From contig SAXG01000086.1 in the NCBI GenBank assembly GCA_012932865.1, forward strand, positions 1 to 64,000: a DNA stretch of 64,000 bases, in the 5' to 3' direction. Under the pieces are notes generated by a model. The model saw only the letters and a list, made by a program, of their open reading frames with translations. It did no database searches and was not told the origin of the DNA. The stretch comes from Amylostereum areolatum (Eukaryota > Basidiomycota > Agaricomycetes > Russulales > Stereaceae). Below are positions 33,434-46,020 of this stretch, one piece after another. Positions within the stretch are counted from its first letter, which is position 1; the number at the start of each line of letters is the position of its first letter. A program made the translations under genes and the position numbers.

Positions 33434-34356
33434 GTCTTCAGAAGCCAGAAGATTCAAGGCGGGGGCGTGGAGGTGGACTATGTACTAGTAGGAGGTTGAA
33501 AGCAGCGTCAGCGGATTGAAAGGGAGTACTTGAGATGACTAAGCAGAACTACAAATCTTGAAGTCGACACACAGCACGGTAACATCTCCTTACTCTCTAC
33601 TCGGAGTCTACTGTCTACCACCACCACGGCACTGCTTCCCCCTCTTTCAACTCAAGGCGAGCGCAACCACACTCCATCTACGCACTATTTACAACAAATA
33701 TAAACACTTTCTATCTCAAAAAAAACCATACAGAGACATAATCAGTTGTGTGGTGAGCGGGCAATGCTCCTTGATTTCCTGCTGCCAGTCTCGACTCGCT
33801 CCCATCCGCTTGTCAACTTTTGAACGAAGGAGGTTGCCCTAATGTGGCTTGGCTATACGCTCTCGAGTCTGTATCACTGATTTTGCCACCATCGGCGCGA
33901 CGTGGGGATCATCATCCCACACAAGCTAGCGCCGGCCACTGCTCACCAGAACTTTCCGCTGCAGAAGCTCTATCTCCGCTTTCGACGACCGTCTTTCACA
34001 CAAGGTAGAAGCCGCGGGTTCAAGTCTCGTGTTGCACGCGATGGACTACAACGTGGTCGGTTGGAGCTTAAAGGCCGCTATGATTCTGACCGAGCGGCGG
34101 CAGAACGGTACGTTTCTGTTTAAATATGTCTTAGTGTCTTGCTTCTTACCTATGTATATCCTCAGAGTAGCTTTCGCATCCAGGCAACGAGCTCTGCGCG
34201 CTGCCGCGGACGATGTTCCCCAACTGCAAGTACACACGTACGTCCTTTTCGTTCATCCCCTTCCATTCAACTCGATGTAACCTTCCCACGTAGTGATTCT
34301 GGGTCATAGAGCGACATCAAGCCATCCATACAGCCATCTTTGTATGGATCACGGTG
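33434..34356. other. Divergent intergenic region with no recognisable gene
   Basis: Lies upstream of Ask1 (-) and the membrane protein (+). A reading frame from ATG 34041 (MDYNVVGWSLKAAMILTERR) followed by a possible intron matches no family I know. A tRNA T-arm-like string at 34013-34040 was examined and not accepted. Confidence 0.45.
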
Positions 34357-34537
34357 ATGCGGCGGTGCATATTGCTCCTTTTTGCGTGTCTACCCCGTTC
34401 CGTATCACGATGCGATCAGTCGAAAGCGTCTCATAACCTCGAGCAAGACTGGACATCACCAGGCCTTCACGCAGGTTCTCATCCTCTCCTTTTCGCCCCG
34501 TCGACCTCTCAACTAAACCCCCCATCTTCTCCCTTCC

Positions 34538-36229
34538 ATGCATCCCTCCCAAAAGTTACTCGAGACGCATACATCCAGCCGTTCTCAGGTCGGACGTCAT
34601 CGTGACATGCAACCTCGAACACCCACTACGGCTAGAGCGTCCCCCACCGGCACTGCATTTCTTGCACAAGCGATAGCAAGAGCTCTCGACCGGGCGCACC
34701 CGGAAGACATCGCCTCACGCGTGCAAGCTCTACAACAACAACAACTGCCCAAGGTTGAGAGTATCCTGGCCAAAGCAACCAAACTGTCGTTGTGGTTGCC
34801 AACACAATCGTTCAATGCCGTGGAGATCGCCCCCCATCGTAGACCTAGCGTCTCTCCGACTACCTCTGAGTCTGCTAGTACAGGCCCCTCTTCTAGCTCC
34901 CCCCCCCTTCCCACCCCTTCCGCGGCATCATCTTCATCTCCCGCGCTTCCCCTACTTACAGCGCCCACGAGCACGGATTCGCACCGTACTCCCCCGCCGC
35001 CTGCATCAAATTCGGAGAAGTCCTCTCCGACACCCTCTCTGGTATCAGGAGAACCATCAGGCCCGTCAGTAGTGCAATCCGGTCCGTAGGCTTGATCGCT
35101 GCGCCATGCATACCCAGCTAACTTTCACTAGCAGTGGGCACATCCGCATCGTCCTCGCCAACTGTTTCCTCGGCCGTGACCAGTGCGGAGTAAGGTTTCT
35201 TCTCTATCCAACAACCACCTAATTCACCAATAATTTTCACAGTCCTTTATCAAGTGCCATCGCAACGACAGCTGATGGTGTCGGCACTTCCAGCTCAACC
35301 AATGTCACTACAACCACCCCCCTTATACCATCTTCTCTACTCTCATCTCCAGCTCCTGCAACCACCCCCGTGTCGGCTTCGGCGACTTCGGAAGATCCCA
35401 ATTTCGTTAACTCGTCACCGGAGGCCTTTCCATCGGGGCTCAGTCCATCAACACCGGTCACAGAAGGACCCGCTTCTGCAACGTCATCCAGCGGTGACAC
35501 AAACCGAAGCTCCAGGTCTGTCGCATTTCGTCAGTTATCTACTATCTCAAGCTCATCGCGAACGCTCTTTTCCTCAGACCGCCTCTCGCCGCGATCATCG
35601 CCCCAATCCTGGTCTTCCTGCTCCTCGTTATTGTCGCCGCATTCTTCCTCGTCCGCCGGCGCAAGCATCGCCAGGCCAGCCGCGCCGTCTCCCGCGCATC
35701 CTCCTTCTTTTCATCCTCACGCCCCTTGTTCTCGCCGGAATCGATACGGCCGACGTCGATGGCCAGCGCGTGGACGACGGGCACTACGATGACGGAGCTC
35801 AGAAGCGAAGACGGGCTCCCGTGGATGTCGTCCCCTGGTTTCCTCTCCCAGTACCCGCCCAGTCCTTCACAGTTCCCGCTCCTCCCGGGACTGAACTCTC
35901 CAACCATTCCTTCCCTGTCTTCTTCTGAGCCAGGCATCAGGCACTCGTCCTACCTCCCTTCCGAAAGGATGCCGCAGGAGTCCGCCGCCGATCCTTTACC
36001 GACGAGCCCAAGCATTGGAGGTCCCAACCCTTCCGCCAACCCAAGCCGCGACTTGCCGAAACTGGGCACGCTCTTCGAGGGCACACACATGTCCTTACCC
36101 CCGCTTCCGGACTTCCGGCCCATCAACGTTCGAAATCGGCTGAGTGACCAAAGCTCCGAGCTAGCCTCTCCCGCGAGTGCTCCAAGAGAAGGGGTTCGTC
36201 CATTTCCCTTCCTGCGAGCTACCCGATGA
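34538..36229 (+). CDS. Ser/Thr-rich single-pass membrane protein
   Basis: Unidentified type I-like membrane protein. A long Ser/Thr/Pro-rich segment (for example STGPSSSSPPLPTPSAASSS and TSSSTNVTTTTPLIPSSLLS) is followed by one strong membrane helix, APILVFLLLVIVAAFFLV, with an RRRKHR stop-transfer patch and a cytoplasmic tail rich in Pro/Ser that ends FPFLRATR. Three introns (around 35085-35132, 35190-35242, 35516-35578) join in frame. The layout resembles Wsc/Mid2-like wall sensors, but no WSC or cysteine domain is visible. The start is uncertain: ATGs at 34538 and 34607 give no signal peptide. An ATG at 34357 encodes MRRCILLLFACLPRS, a convincing signal sequence, which could splice (gtatcacg at 34402 to ttctcag at 34587) into the same frame. 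Confidence 0.7.
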
Positions 36230-36758
36230 GGCGTACTGACCGGTCTTTTGCGTCCAGGTTGAGGTTGGCCTGGCTTTCTGATGTTGGCGCAGGATATTCT
36301 TTTTGGACATTGTACACTTTGCACGCACGCATTTACCATGGACGAACGTCTCCTGTACTTAGTAACTGTTACTTAAGTTGCGCTTGCTCTGGACCGCATG
36401 TATTGTACATGTCGTTTCGCATGTACGACTTCTTGATCGCCATTGTGCACCTTTGTGCGCACCCAGCGGGATCGTTCGTTCGTTGGGATTTCCGACATGC
36501 CAAAACAGAACGTGGAGGAGACGATTCGGATCCGAACCCCTCGGGCACATCCCCGAAGCTGACTAATCTCCACGAACTTTGCTTCAGTTTCAGGCTTTCG
36601 CCAACTTACCATCACCGTACTCGTTTCCCTGCCATATCGACCCTTTGCCAACGTGAACCCGATTGCAAGTGGCTTGAAGGGATAAGCTGTGAATGCTTAC
36701 TCGGCTCCTACTTCCCTGCACCAAATACTTTGTAAATATAACCTCGACCTTAGCCACC

Positions 36759-38297
36759 ATGTCCCGCCGATCTCCCTCTACATCCCCCGCTCCTCGCGAG
36801 AACAAACGACAAAAGCTTGCGGCTCTCACCCCGGATGATTACAAGAATGGGGTCATGCTCGCGCCTATGGTCCGATCCAGCTCGCGTGCGTTCTCTACAT
36901 CCGTCTTCTGAGCGTCGCTGATGTCCGAGCACAGTTCCGACGCGGCTTTTTGCGCTCAAACACGGTGCCAAGCTCGTATGGGGACCCGAAATCGTGGACA
37001 GAGCGATATTGCACGCAGAGAGAGTGGTCGATCGTACGTTGCGCTACTACCCATTTCCTCGGTTGGCTGTTCACTGACGGCGTTCAACATTCACCAGCCG
37101 TCTCCGGCACAATATCATACCTGGGCAAACAGTCTAGGGCCATGTTTGCTTGCCATCCCATCGAAAAACCCTACTTCATCTATCAAATTGGATCTTCCGA
37201 CCCCGACCTCGCCGTGCAAGCCGCGAAGACCGTCATGCAGGATGTCGCGGGCGTCGAGCTCAACTGCGGGTGTCCCAAGCCATTCTCAACGTCAGGAGGG
37301 ATGGGTGCCGCCCTCCTCTCCACCCCAGACCTTCTATGCTCTATTCTCGAGGCACTACGGCGTGAGCTTCCACCACATATCAGTGTGTCAGCCAAAATCC
37401 GGCTGCTGTCAACGCAGGAAGAGACGATGAAGCTCGTGGAACGGATCGTGAACACGGGCGTCAACTGCGTCACGATCCACTGCCGAACGCGGAGCATGCG
37501 CAAGACGGAACGCGCGCGCACGGAGCGATTGAAGGAGATTGTGGATTTCGTCCGGGGGTTGGGGAAGGACGTCGCGGTCGTGCAGAACGGCGACTGCATC
37601 GGGTACGACGATGCGAGGAGGATACGGTCGATGACAGGTGAGGCCATCGTCAGGTTCTCCTTCTTCCCCACGATCCTAATGGGGGCCAGGCGCGGACTCC
37701 GTCATGATTGCTACCGCAGCGGAATCGAATCCTACAATATTCTCATCAACGCCTTTGACCGACCTGGAGGAAACGTTTATTCCTCCTTACGTTCGCCTCG
37801 TACGTCTTCGCTAGAGTGTTTCCTTGTCTGTTCTAATCCCCACCTAGGCCAAGTATCTCGACAACCACTGGGCCTCGACCAAGTTCTGCGTCTCTCAGTT
37901 CAAGGGCCCGCACGTTCGCACCACGAAGGCAGCCACCCGACACATCCGCGACGCGATCGTCAAGGCGCGAGGCTACGCAGACGTGGAGTCCGTCTTCGCA
38001 CCTTGGACAGGCGAAGAGGAATTCCGGGCCATCGCCCAGGCCATCGAGGCGCGCGAGAAGAACCCACCTATACTCCTCCCAGCCGACGAAGGATCCGTCG
38101 CGTCTTCCGCCTCAGAGGATGGCATAGGCTCCACAGAAACACCTCCAGAGTGGCGAGGAAACCCTGATCCTTCTGCAGTGTTTGACGCACCCCTCCTACC
38201 GTCGAACGAAAAGAAGACGGTCATCCCGACCGGGATAACTGGCCAGGACGTGGGCACACCAACGCCTGCGCCTAAGGTGGCTCCGACGATCGTATGA
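36759..38297 (+). CDS. dus2: tRNA-dihydrouridine(20) synthase, Dus2 type
   Basis: FMN-dependent enzyme that reduces uridine to dihydrouridine in the D-loop of tRNA. The ATG at 36759 is in a strong context (CCACCATG) and gives MSRRSPSTSPAPRENKRQKL, a basic region, then NGVMLAPMVRSSSLPTRLFA, the flavin-binding start of the TIM barrel. LNCGCPKPFSTSGGMGAALL carries the catalytic Cys. SAKIRLL, NCVTIHCRTRSMRKTER and VVQNGDCIGYDDARRI are the later barrel strands, with phosphate-binding GADSVMIATAAESNP. Four introns are in frame. After the helical domain (KYLDNHWASTKFCVSQFKGP) the C-terminal extension is Pro/Ser-rich. No double-stranded RNA-binding domain of the animal type is seen, as expected in fungi. 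Confidence 0.93.
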
Positions 38298-38757
38298 GGC
38301 TCGGGCACTGTAGGCTGGGATGGTTTCTTGATTTGTTTACTGTGGGCAGTTTCTTTCGCCCTAACTTATCACTTTTATGGGTCCGACGAGACGTGTATCT
38401 ATGGGGAGGACCAAGTCATTTATCCAATGCCTGACAGGGGATATCGAGCCTCTACAGTAGGAGGAGATCGGGAACAGCTCGACTGCGACGAACTATTCAC
38501 CCAACCATGAAGAAGTCCCCAACATGTACTCTCTGACTCTCCAGATATTGAAGAAGCGGTTCCAGCGGCCGGTAGGAGCGACAACGCATGCCGTGGATAT
38601 AGTTCACTATGAAGACGGTCCGTCAAAACTTGTTTGAAGCACGCAATTGTCGTCCTAAACTACGCCGTAGCGGTCCCTTTTGAGTCGCATGTTCAACATT
38701 CAGTCGTAGGTGGCAAAAGTGCCATAGCGCGTGGAGTAACTCTATAGTGATTTGTCC
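38298..38757. other. Convergent intergenic region (Dus2/glutaminase 3' ends)
   Basis: Short spacer between two converging genes. No coding or structural feature is recognised. Confidence 0.5.
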
Positions 38758-41754
38758 TCACATAGCAGCTAGCGTGACCGTAGCCTGTCCACCACTGAAC
38801 GGTACAACCCACGCCCCCGAATCCTGCTGTAACGGGTTGGTCGGTGCCAGCAGCCCTACACCTATATCCGCGGTACGCGTCACAGCCAGTCTTCCCTGGG
38901 GCGCGCTCGCAGCGTTGGGTGCTCCCGATGGAGCAGCTGCGATCACCACGGTGACCGTTTGAGCGCCTGGGTCGTATTCAACCTCCTCGAAAGCCCCTGC
39001 GTCCAAGGAGAGCAGCTGTCCAAGCGCAGCAACGAAGATCCGCCTGCGTACGGCATCCGCGACGCGCACGCGCACGGTGGGCTCGTTGCTGAGGACCTCC
39101 CCGCCGAATGCCTGCCATCCAAAGTTGTCGAGCTCTACGAGGTACAGGCTCGTTCCGACCGCGAGTCCGACGAAATTGGGACCGTAGTCCCCCGAATACG
39201 CGTCCCAGGCGAGCGTGTCGGCGAAGGAGTGGAAGGAGGCGGACGCGAACCCCTCCTCGTCGATGTTCGACAGCGGGCCCGAAATACCGCCGAACCCGGC
39301 GAAGAGGAGATAAGTGTCGTTCGGGGAGGACTGGAAAGCCGCGAGGAGAGGCAGGGCATTCAGACCGCTGCCGTAATGGTGGATCTGTCGTTCAATCCGT
39401 TCGAGCTTTCCGCCATAGAGGTTGTCCCTGCGCGTGCATCATAGGATGAGACGATGGGACACGCTGTCCTGGGGGGACGAAACGACTCACCAGTAGCGTC
39501 GCGCGTTTCCGTTATAGCCCCAGTGAGGTACAGTGGGTTGATAGGCGAGAATCGAGTTGAGAGAATTGACCGCCGTGACCGAGTCGTTGAAGAAGACACT
39601 CCACGTGTACACGCCTTCCTGACCGGTCGAATCCCATGCCATCTCGGAGCCGAAGCTACACAGTGGCCTTATGAGCGTCGCTCGAAGGAAGGTGGGCTGC
39701 ACTCACGGGAAACGAGATTGTGACCAAATGGTCTGCCTCCTCTGCATCCTCGACTGGACAAGACTAGCGTTCGCGGCGAGGCCCTCTCTTTGCAGATCAT
39801 CGAGGATAAAGCGGAACACAGTCTCTCCCATCCACCCATCGTTGGCGTTGTCCACTCCTCCACGCGTCGCCGATTGGATGGTGAGGACGGCCTGCGTCAG
39901 ATACCATTGCCAAGTATGGAAAGTGACGAGGTCGGGGTAATTCCGGGCGACGCGGTAGAGGGACCAGTACGCATTAGCGACATGGACGTAGTCGTAGGCG
40001 CGGTTGGTGATGAATGAATCTGCTTGATCCCACGCGCCTTCGAAGTCGATGTCAGAGGGATAGTCATACCCAGGTACAAGGTCTGGTTGATAGAAATAGA
40101 CCGACTCCAGTCCGTCACGTCAACACACGCCGAACATATAGAGGTACTCAGATCATACACACCTTCTTGACTGTCCCTATTGTCGAAGAATTAGTTGGGT
40201 GATTCGCAAGGAGAGGAAGGAAGGAATGCGTACCGTCGGAGTTCTGGATCGAGCCCCATAAGGTCTCGTTGATGAAAGTCTCAAGGATGGCCACTTCTTC
40301 CGCGTTGGGCTGGACGTACTGCTTCATCGTCGCCGCAAGCCACGAGCCGGCACCCGCCTCGTCGCTCAGCCCGGGTATCCACGCGCGATTATCGTTTCGA
40401 ACGTAGTCGTTCACTTGTCGGTCGTAGCTGATGACCGACGGCGAGCGGCGGAATGGGTCAGACGGATCATTGAACCATTGGGTCGTAGTGAGGAAGTTCC
40501 CAAGGTCGCTTATAGCTTCGACGGAGGGCTTCGTGACGAAGTAGTTCACCGTCTGGAGCGTGCCGTCGGTGTAGGTAATGGTGAGGCGCGACCGACCAAA
40601 TGCAACCCCCGTGACGGTATACCCGACCCAGTCGGAGCTTGTCGAGTCGCTGTTGCTCTTCAACGAGAGCGCCCCCTCCGGAGAAACGGCCATCGAGCTG
40701 ACTTCCGAGCTGTAACTGAGGAAGAGCTTCGCTGGGAGATCCGTAGCGATGATGTAGCCGGGTATTCCGCTGGCTACGGGACGTCCAGCACTTTTCAGCG
40801 TGCTCTCTATCTCACGAATGGACGGGGCGAGCTGGAACTGAAGACCATACGTGCGGGACTCGTCCGGCTGTAACGTGACGGAGCTGGGCTCGTTCCACGG
40901 GGTCACGCCTGCCCACTCATTTTCCGCGTAGGCGAGGGTGTGGAATTGCCATTCGTACAGACCTTCGAAGGTCTGGGACTGGTAGAAGAGGGGACTTGTG
41001 CTGTCTTCCGGGAGGAACCGCCAGCCTTCCATCGGCGACGTTCCAACAGGAGTGACGACAAGCGGCGGGAGAGTACCAAGGAGAGGCGTGACCTGAACAA
41101 ACCCGGCATCCTGGCCAATGTATGGGTCGAAGAGACTACACAGCTCGTTCGTGTCCGCTGCCGATCTTCCCGTGAAGATCTGCGATGGTCTCGTTATTTC
41201 TACGAGTACACGTAGTAAAGGGGACGACGCACGTTATTGAACTCAAGAGGCACACCGAGAGATCCTATTTCGACGGCTTCGCTCTGCGAGTTGGTCACGT
41301 CGAACAAAAGCTGAAGTTTGCCGTCAGGAATGGTCCATCGCCGCGTGATGTTCAGAAGCGAATTGGAGGGGAGAGTCGGAGCGAGGTTCGCAGCGGCGAG
41401 CGCGTCTCCTGACACGGTCAAGGGCGCGATCTTCTTGCGAGCCGTCGACGAATCGCCAGATATCCATGCCGAAGTCCCTGCGATTCGGGCACGGAAAGTG
41501 ATGTCACCAAGGTGGTAGTTGCCGTCGAACTGGCGATCCGTCATTACGTCCGAAGGGATGAAGTCGAAGTCGCTCGACTCGGAGATAGGTTTGAGGGAGA
41601 AGAGCGTCTGGGAGTCTTTGACCAGCCGAATTGCGAATTCGTTGGAGGTGAAGTTGATGAACCCGTCTGCTAGCCCCAGGGTTGCATTTTGCCCCTTCAC
41701 GAATGGGATAGACAGGATAGCGAAGATTCCCGAGACCAACAATGGTGCGAGCAT
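38758..41754 (-). CDS. Secreted glutaminase A (GtaA family)
   Basis: Extracellular or wall-associated glutaminase family protein with the DUF4964/DUF5127-DUF4965-DUF1793 architecture, releasing ammonia from L-glutamine in the medium. The ATG at 41754 gives MLAPLLVSGIFAILSIPFVK, a signal peptide probably cleaved around VKG/QNA. Later blocks: LFSLKPISESSDFDFIPSDV, RRWTIPDGKLQLLFDVTNSQ, EGWRFLPEDSTSPLFYQSQT, YDRQVNDYVRNDNRAWIPGL, QPDLVPGYDYPSDIDFEGAW, DGWMGETVFRFILDDL, MAWDSTGQEGVYTWSVFFND, and a C-terminal beta domain ending GQATVTLAAM. Introns are few and in frame. Many GtaA-type proteins are annotated by similarity only, so activity is not proven. It looks unrelated to the neighbouring metabolic genes. 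Confidence 0.9.
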
Positions 41755-42652
41755 CCTAGACACAAATAGATTCAGTTTAGCGTCGTTGGAGGCCAAGCGG
41801 TGGAAGTACCAACCTCAGGCTTTTTCAGCACACGAACAGCTCCGCCGTGGAGGGAAAGGACGAAGATCCCACTCAGCCGACGACGACAGCGCAATCGCGG
41901 GGATTTAATACCTGCATCGTCGAGGCGCATGACAAGAAGAACGTTTTTGAGGGCCGTCCTGCGGCCCGCGCACAAGAAAATAAGTATTTCCGTCACTGGG
42001 ATCGCCAACCGTACACCATGTGGACTAATCGTCAAAATGGGAAAAAGAAGCAGAATGACAGTCACAAGCACCAACACGAGCTCTCCTCAGAAGCAGAACA
42101 CCATGTCCAGCGAGGCCCCCCTCGTGCAATGCGGTTCTTAGCGTGTGTTCCAGCTTCCAGGAAGACCGACGGCACGCAACACGGGCTTTCTTCGCAGGTT
42201 AGGAAAGAGCGAGATAACCGGAATGATTTTATAGGCGGAGGCACGTACGCAGTGATGGCATTGAGACCGACCTCCAGATCCGAAAGTCCTGAGCGTTTGA
42301 TTATCAGTTTAAACTTGCGTGTTGACCAGTCCGTGGTACTGGTCAAGTACTGGTCGATGGAAGACGATGAAAGACGACGATGGCAAGTGTGAGAGCAGCA
42401 TGGGCGTCGAACTCGAGAAACGATCCATCAAAATAGGTAAACGTTTATCTGATAAGGGCGCCCGCGAGCCTGCCCTGACGTCAATCTCACCGCTCACTAT
42501 CGAACGCTCTTCGCTGAGTTCGGGCAGTTCCCAACAGCATACACCCTTTTCCATCACATCAACGGTATCGGTTATGTGCGGATAGTGTGCGTTATCAATT
42601 CAAGGGGACTGCAGATGCGTTAGATGCAAGCTATCCATGCCAGTGAATGGGT
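41755..42652. other. Intergenic region between glutaminase and FMO
   Basis: Upstream of the glutaminase and downstream of the FMO gene, both on minus. A patch of repeated ACTGGTC/GACCAGT-type palindromes (gaccagtccgtggtactggtc, then aagtactggtcg) occurs at about 42323-42357. No gene is recognised. Confidence 0.5.
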
Positions 42653-45201
42653 TCACTTGCCAGGCGGTCTGTCTATCACCGATTCGTCCAGGTACCACGC
42701 AACTGTATGGCAATGCGTTGCTTCTTATGCTCCAGATGAAAGCATAGAGTGACTCACGATCCCCCTTCAAAGTCTTCTCGTTGTACGTTCGTCCATCACC
42801 GAGCCAGTATAGCGCGTTTCCTGACTGGTCCAAGGGCGTGTAGTTGTAGTCTTCCCATCGCGGATGAGCTAGAGCACGAACGGCGTGCAGATTTGTGCCT
42901 AGTAAGGATGGGTAGGATAAGATATGTGCATCAGTTGAGGAGAAAAGAAGTACCAGGCCAGATTCCGACGACCACGCCATCCGAGCTTCTGTACCATGAA
43001 TGGCATGAATCCGTGAAAACGGTCTAGAAGGGCGCGGGTGCATCGTTACAAGCTACCCGTGCATATCCAAGGCAGGACGCAAACCTTGGGGAAATATGCC
43101 TGCGACATAGGTTAGCCCGTGAAGACTCCCGTCAAAGTACCCCAACCTTCATGTACTCCGACCAGTTCCTCATCACCTCTTTCTTTACCTCGATGCTGCC
43201 CAGTCTCTCCCTTTGTAGTTTCAACGTTACCTGCACCGCATACTCTACCTGTTTCTCCAATAGGATGAGCAACGTCCCAGAGTTGACCCCCGAGTTTGGG
43301 CCATAGGCAAAGAACATGTTGGGGAAGCCATCGACGGCGACAGAAAGATATGCTTCAGGATGTGGCTGCCACCTATCGTCGAGGCGGAGGCCGTCGCGAC
43401 CGACGACGTCGAACGGGTAATGGTAGGTTGTATTGAAGCCGGTGGCGCAGACAATGACGTCGAGGAGCTCATGGCGACCGTCTTCCAGTTCTATTCCCGT
43501 TGGTGTGACGCGCTTGATCGCAGTGGTCTCGAGGTTCACCTGCAATGGGCGCAGATTCCTGTCTTAAACCAACCCGACGACAAAAGGATTCCCGACTTAC
43601 TTTTCCCTCGCTAAGGGCCTCAAGGTACCCAGCTCCCGGGGTTAACCTTCGACAACTCACGGCCCACTTTGGGATTACTGAGGATACGAACGGGTGGGTC
43701 GGTGGGTCGTTCGTTTTTGAAGAAGTTGTTGCAGAAAACTCACCTTTGTCTGCGAGACCCGGGACCTGCTCCGTCTTCCTTGTCATCTCGGATCTGTACT
43801 CTGCAGCGACCTGCTTTTGAAGATCCGAATCTCGAAAGATGATCTCATTTGAACGCTATAGCCCCTGTTTCAGCACATCGTCACAGTGCACACCAAACAG
43901 AGGGGAAACGAACGTTAAGGACAGCCTCCACCCCACGCCGGAATTCTCGATAACTCTCGGGGTCCTCAAATCGTTCGCGGTGCTCGTTTGTGAACTCATC
44001 TGAGATGTGATCATATAAGGATCGTGAAAAAATACATAAAAAAGACGTACAGCCTGTGTTGGCTTCATCGGTGCCCAAAGCCCGACGTATTGCGTCAACA
44101 CCCCACGATGCCGACATCCACTGAGGACTTCGAACGAAGTTCGTCAAGGACCTCACATGTGGATGAAGGGCCGTCACAATTTGTATTCCGGAAGAACCCT
44201 GTAACACCCACCTCATGAGGACGGAGGATACGCAAAAGTCAGAGGAAATGCCGGACTCACATTCCCGATAACGCCCACGCGCTTCTCTCCCCACTCCTTC
44301 ACGCTCTCCTGCCACGAACCCTTCTCGCCTTCCTTCCCTCGAGTCCCACACCACTCCGCACTGTGCACGGCCTGCCCTCCAAATACGTCCAACCCTTCGA
44401 TATCCGGCCACCTCCACCTTGACAAGCTCCCCACCCCAAGGAACAGCACGTCCGCCGTATCTTCGAACTCCTCGTTTTCTTCACCCCGACGGATGCGAAG
44501 ACGCCACTTGTGTGACGCGTCGTCCCAGTGCGCGTTTACGAGTTCGTGTTGGAGGCGTATGTACTTCATCAGCTTGTATTTTTCCACGATGCGCTCGAGG
44601 TTGGCAAGGATGTCCGCTCCCGAAGCGTAGAAATCTTTCCATTCGGTCTGTACATCCTGCCTCAGCCTCGTGAAGAACAACTTGACTCGCAAGGGTACAT
44701 ACATTGTTCTCGAATGTCAGCTGATACTAGAAGTTCGCGTCAGCGTTCTCTTTCAGCGTAAGAAGAGGGTGACCATACTCACATTGTGGGACGGAATGTC
44801 GCACGAAACTCCCTTCGCATCCACGCCCTCCCATATGAGCGTCTCCGGAACTCCCAGAATAGCGTGAGCACTCACCGGGTACGCATTCGCCCTCCAGGTA
44901 CCTCCGATCCCTGCCTGCTTTTCATATATCTTCAAATCGATGTTGCGCACTTTTTGGGCGAACCTTGGTTGGATGAAGTTAGCACGAGGAGGCAGAAGGT
45001 AAATAGGACGACAGCGCACCGTATGCCTGCTATGATACCGCTAAATCCGGCGCCGATGCAAACCACTTTCATAGGACGATCCTCGTCGATGCAGAAGTCG
45101 CCCAGCCGATATGCGTCGGCCGCCTTGCGCTCATCAGCGTCGGGTTCCTGGTTTTTCTTGCGATCGCGACGAGTCCACAAGGACGCGAGCCTGGGGAGCA
45201 T
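42653..45201 (-). CDS. Flavin-containing / Baeyer-Villiger-type monooxygenase
   Basis: NADPH- and FAD-dependent monooxygenase. The ATG at 45201 is followed by MLPRLASLWTRRDRKKNQEP and a charged leader, then KVVCIGAGFSGIIAGIR, with the FAD motif GAGFSG at about residues 50-55. KIYEKQAGIGGTWRANAYPG is the GGTW/YPG block and CDIPSHNYQLTFENN follows. VGVIGNGSSGIQIV is the NADPH-binding Rossmann motif. DVIVCATGFNTTYHYPFDVV is the ATG-containing motif of this superfamily. The C-terminus runs CHSWYRSSDGVVVGIWPG, RALAHPRWEDYNYTPLD, NALYWLGDGRT and ends GDLAWYLDESVIDRPPGK. About ten introns, all consistent. It fits the fungal BVMO-like branch often annotated as FAD/NAD(P)-binding protein. It is divergent from the aldo-keto reductase at 46021. 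Substrate is unknown. Confidence 0.9.
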
Positions 45202-46020
45202 AATCGGAAGAAGAGAATGTCAATGAAAGCATTACGGCTGTGATAAAAAAGAGCCCTCACCTTTTAAGGAGGGAATGAGAAGACTCGGAGGATGGCCCGC
45301 GACCGGGCATGAGAGACTGGCAATGACTGGATCCGCCGTGTCTTCCAGCGCTAGTACTATCACTGGTGCAGCTGGTACCGATTGCGGGATGCAATTGAAT
45401 GCTGGGTTGCCTCTCCATAGGCCAATGTCAGCTCATACCTAGCCGTGTCAAAACCCACGTAGGATCCCGAGGAGGGTTGACTCCACGGACGTCTGCTTTG
45501 GGAGACTGAACCCAGGAAGGTGGCGTTGAACTCCAGAAAAAGAGGGACTTGCAGGTCATGGGCACATTATTTGGCTCCAAGAAAGTTGCCCACGAGAGGT
45601 TCCGATTCCTAATCCACCGGCATCTTTGCATCGGTGGGAGTCTGTGCTTCGCTTGCAGGTAAACCAGGGGGTCGGAGATAACGAACCTGTCACGGATGGT
45701 GCAGAGCAAAAAGTCAGCTACTTCCTTGGATATGATTGCAATTCCTTTGACATAACTATGTCTTCGCAGGTGACGACTCGACGAGCGGATGACGGGGAGT
45801 GGTGGCCAGGCGGTGGCCGGGTGGGTGGTGCACAAACGCCGACATGCCGATCCTGTAGATTACTACTTACCATCTTCTTTAGAAGATAAGATAAGACTAA
45901 GTCGGCGCTCGCGCCTTCTGTCGTCACGATTTCGCATCATTCACACAGATACAGCCTACATTATAAGCTTGCTCGTCGCCCCCCCTCAATCGACGTGTTT
46001 TCTCCTTCTTCGACCAAGCC
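45202..46020. other. Shared divergent promoter region (FMO and AKR)
   Basis: The 819-bp spacer lies between two divergent redox genes. Pyrimidine-rich sequence precedes the AKR start. No regulator site is recognised with confidence. Confidence 0.45.

Noticed and set aside
34013..34040. tRNA-like T-arm (gcgggttcaagtctcgt followed by gttgcac)
   Set aside because: The T-stem and loop pair well, but no 5' acceptor strand (gtgcaac), D-arm or A-box lies at the required distance upstream, and no anticodon arm folds.
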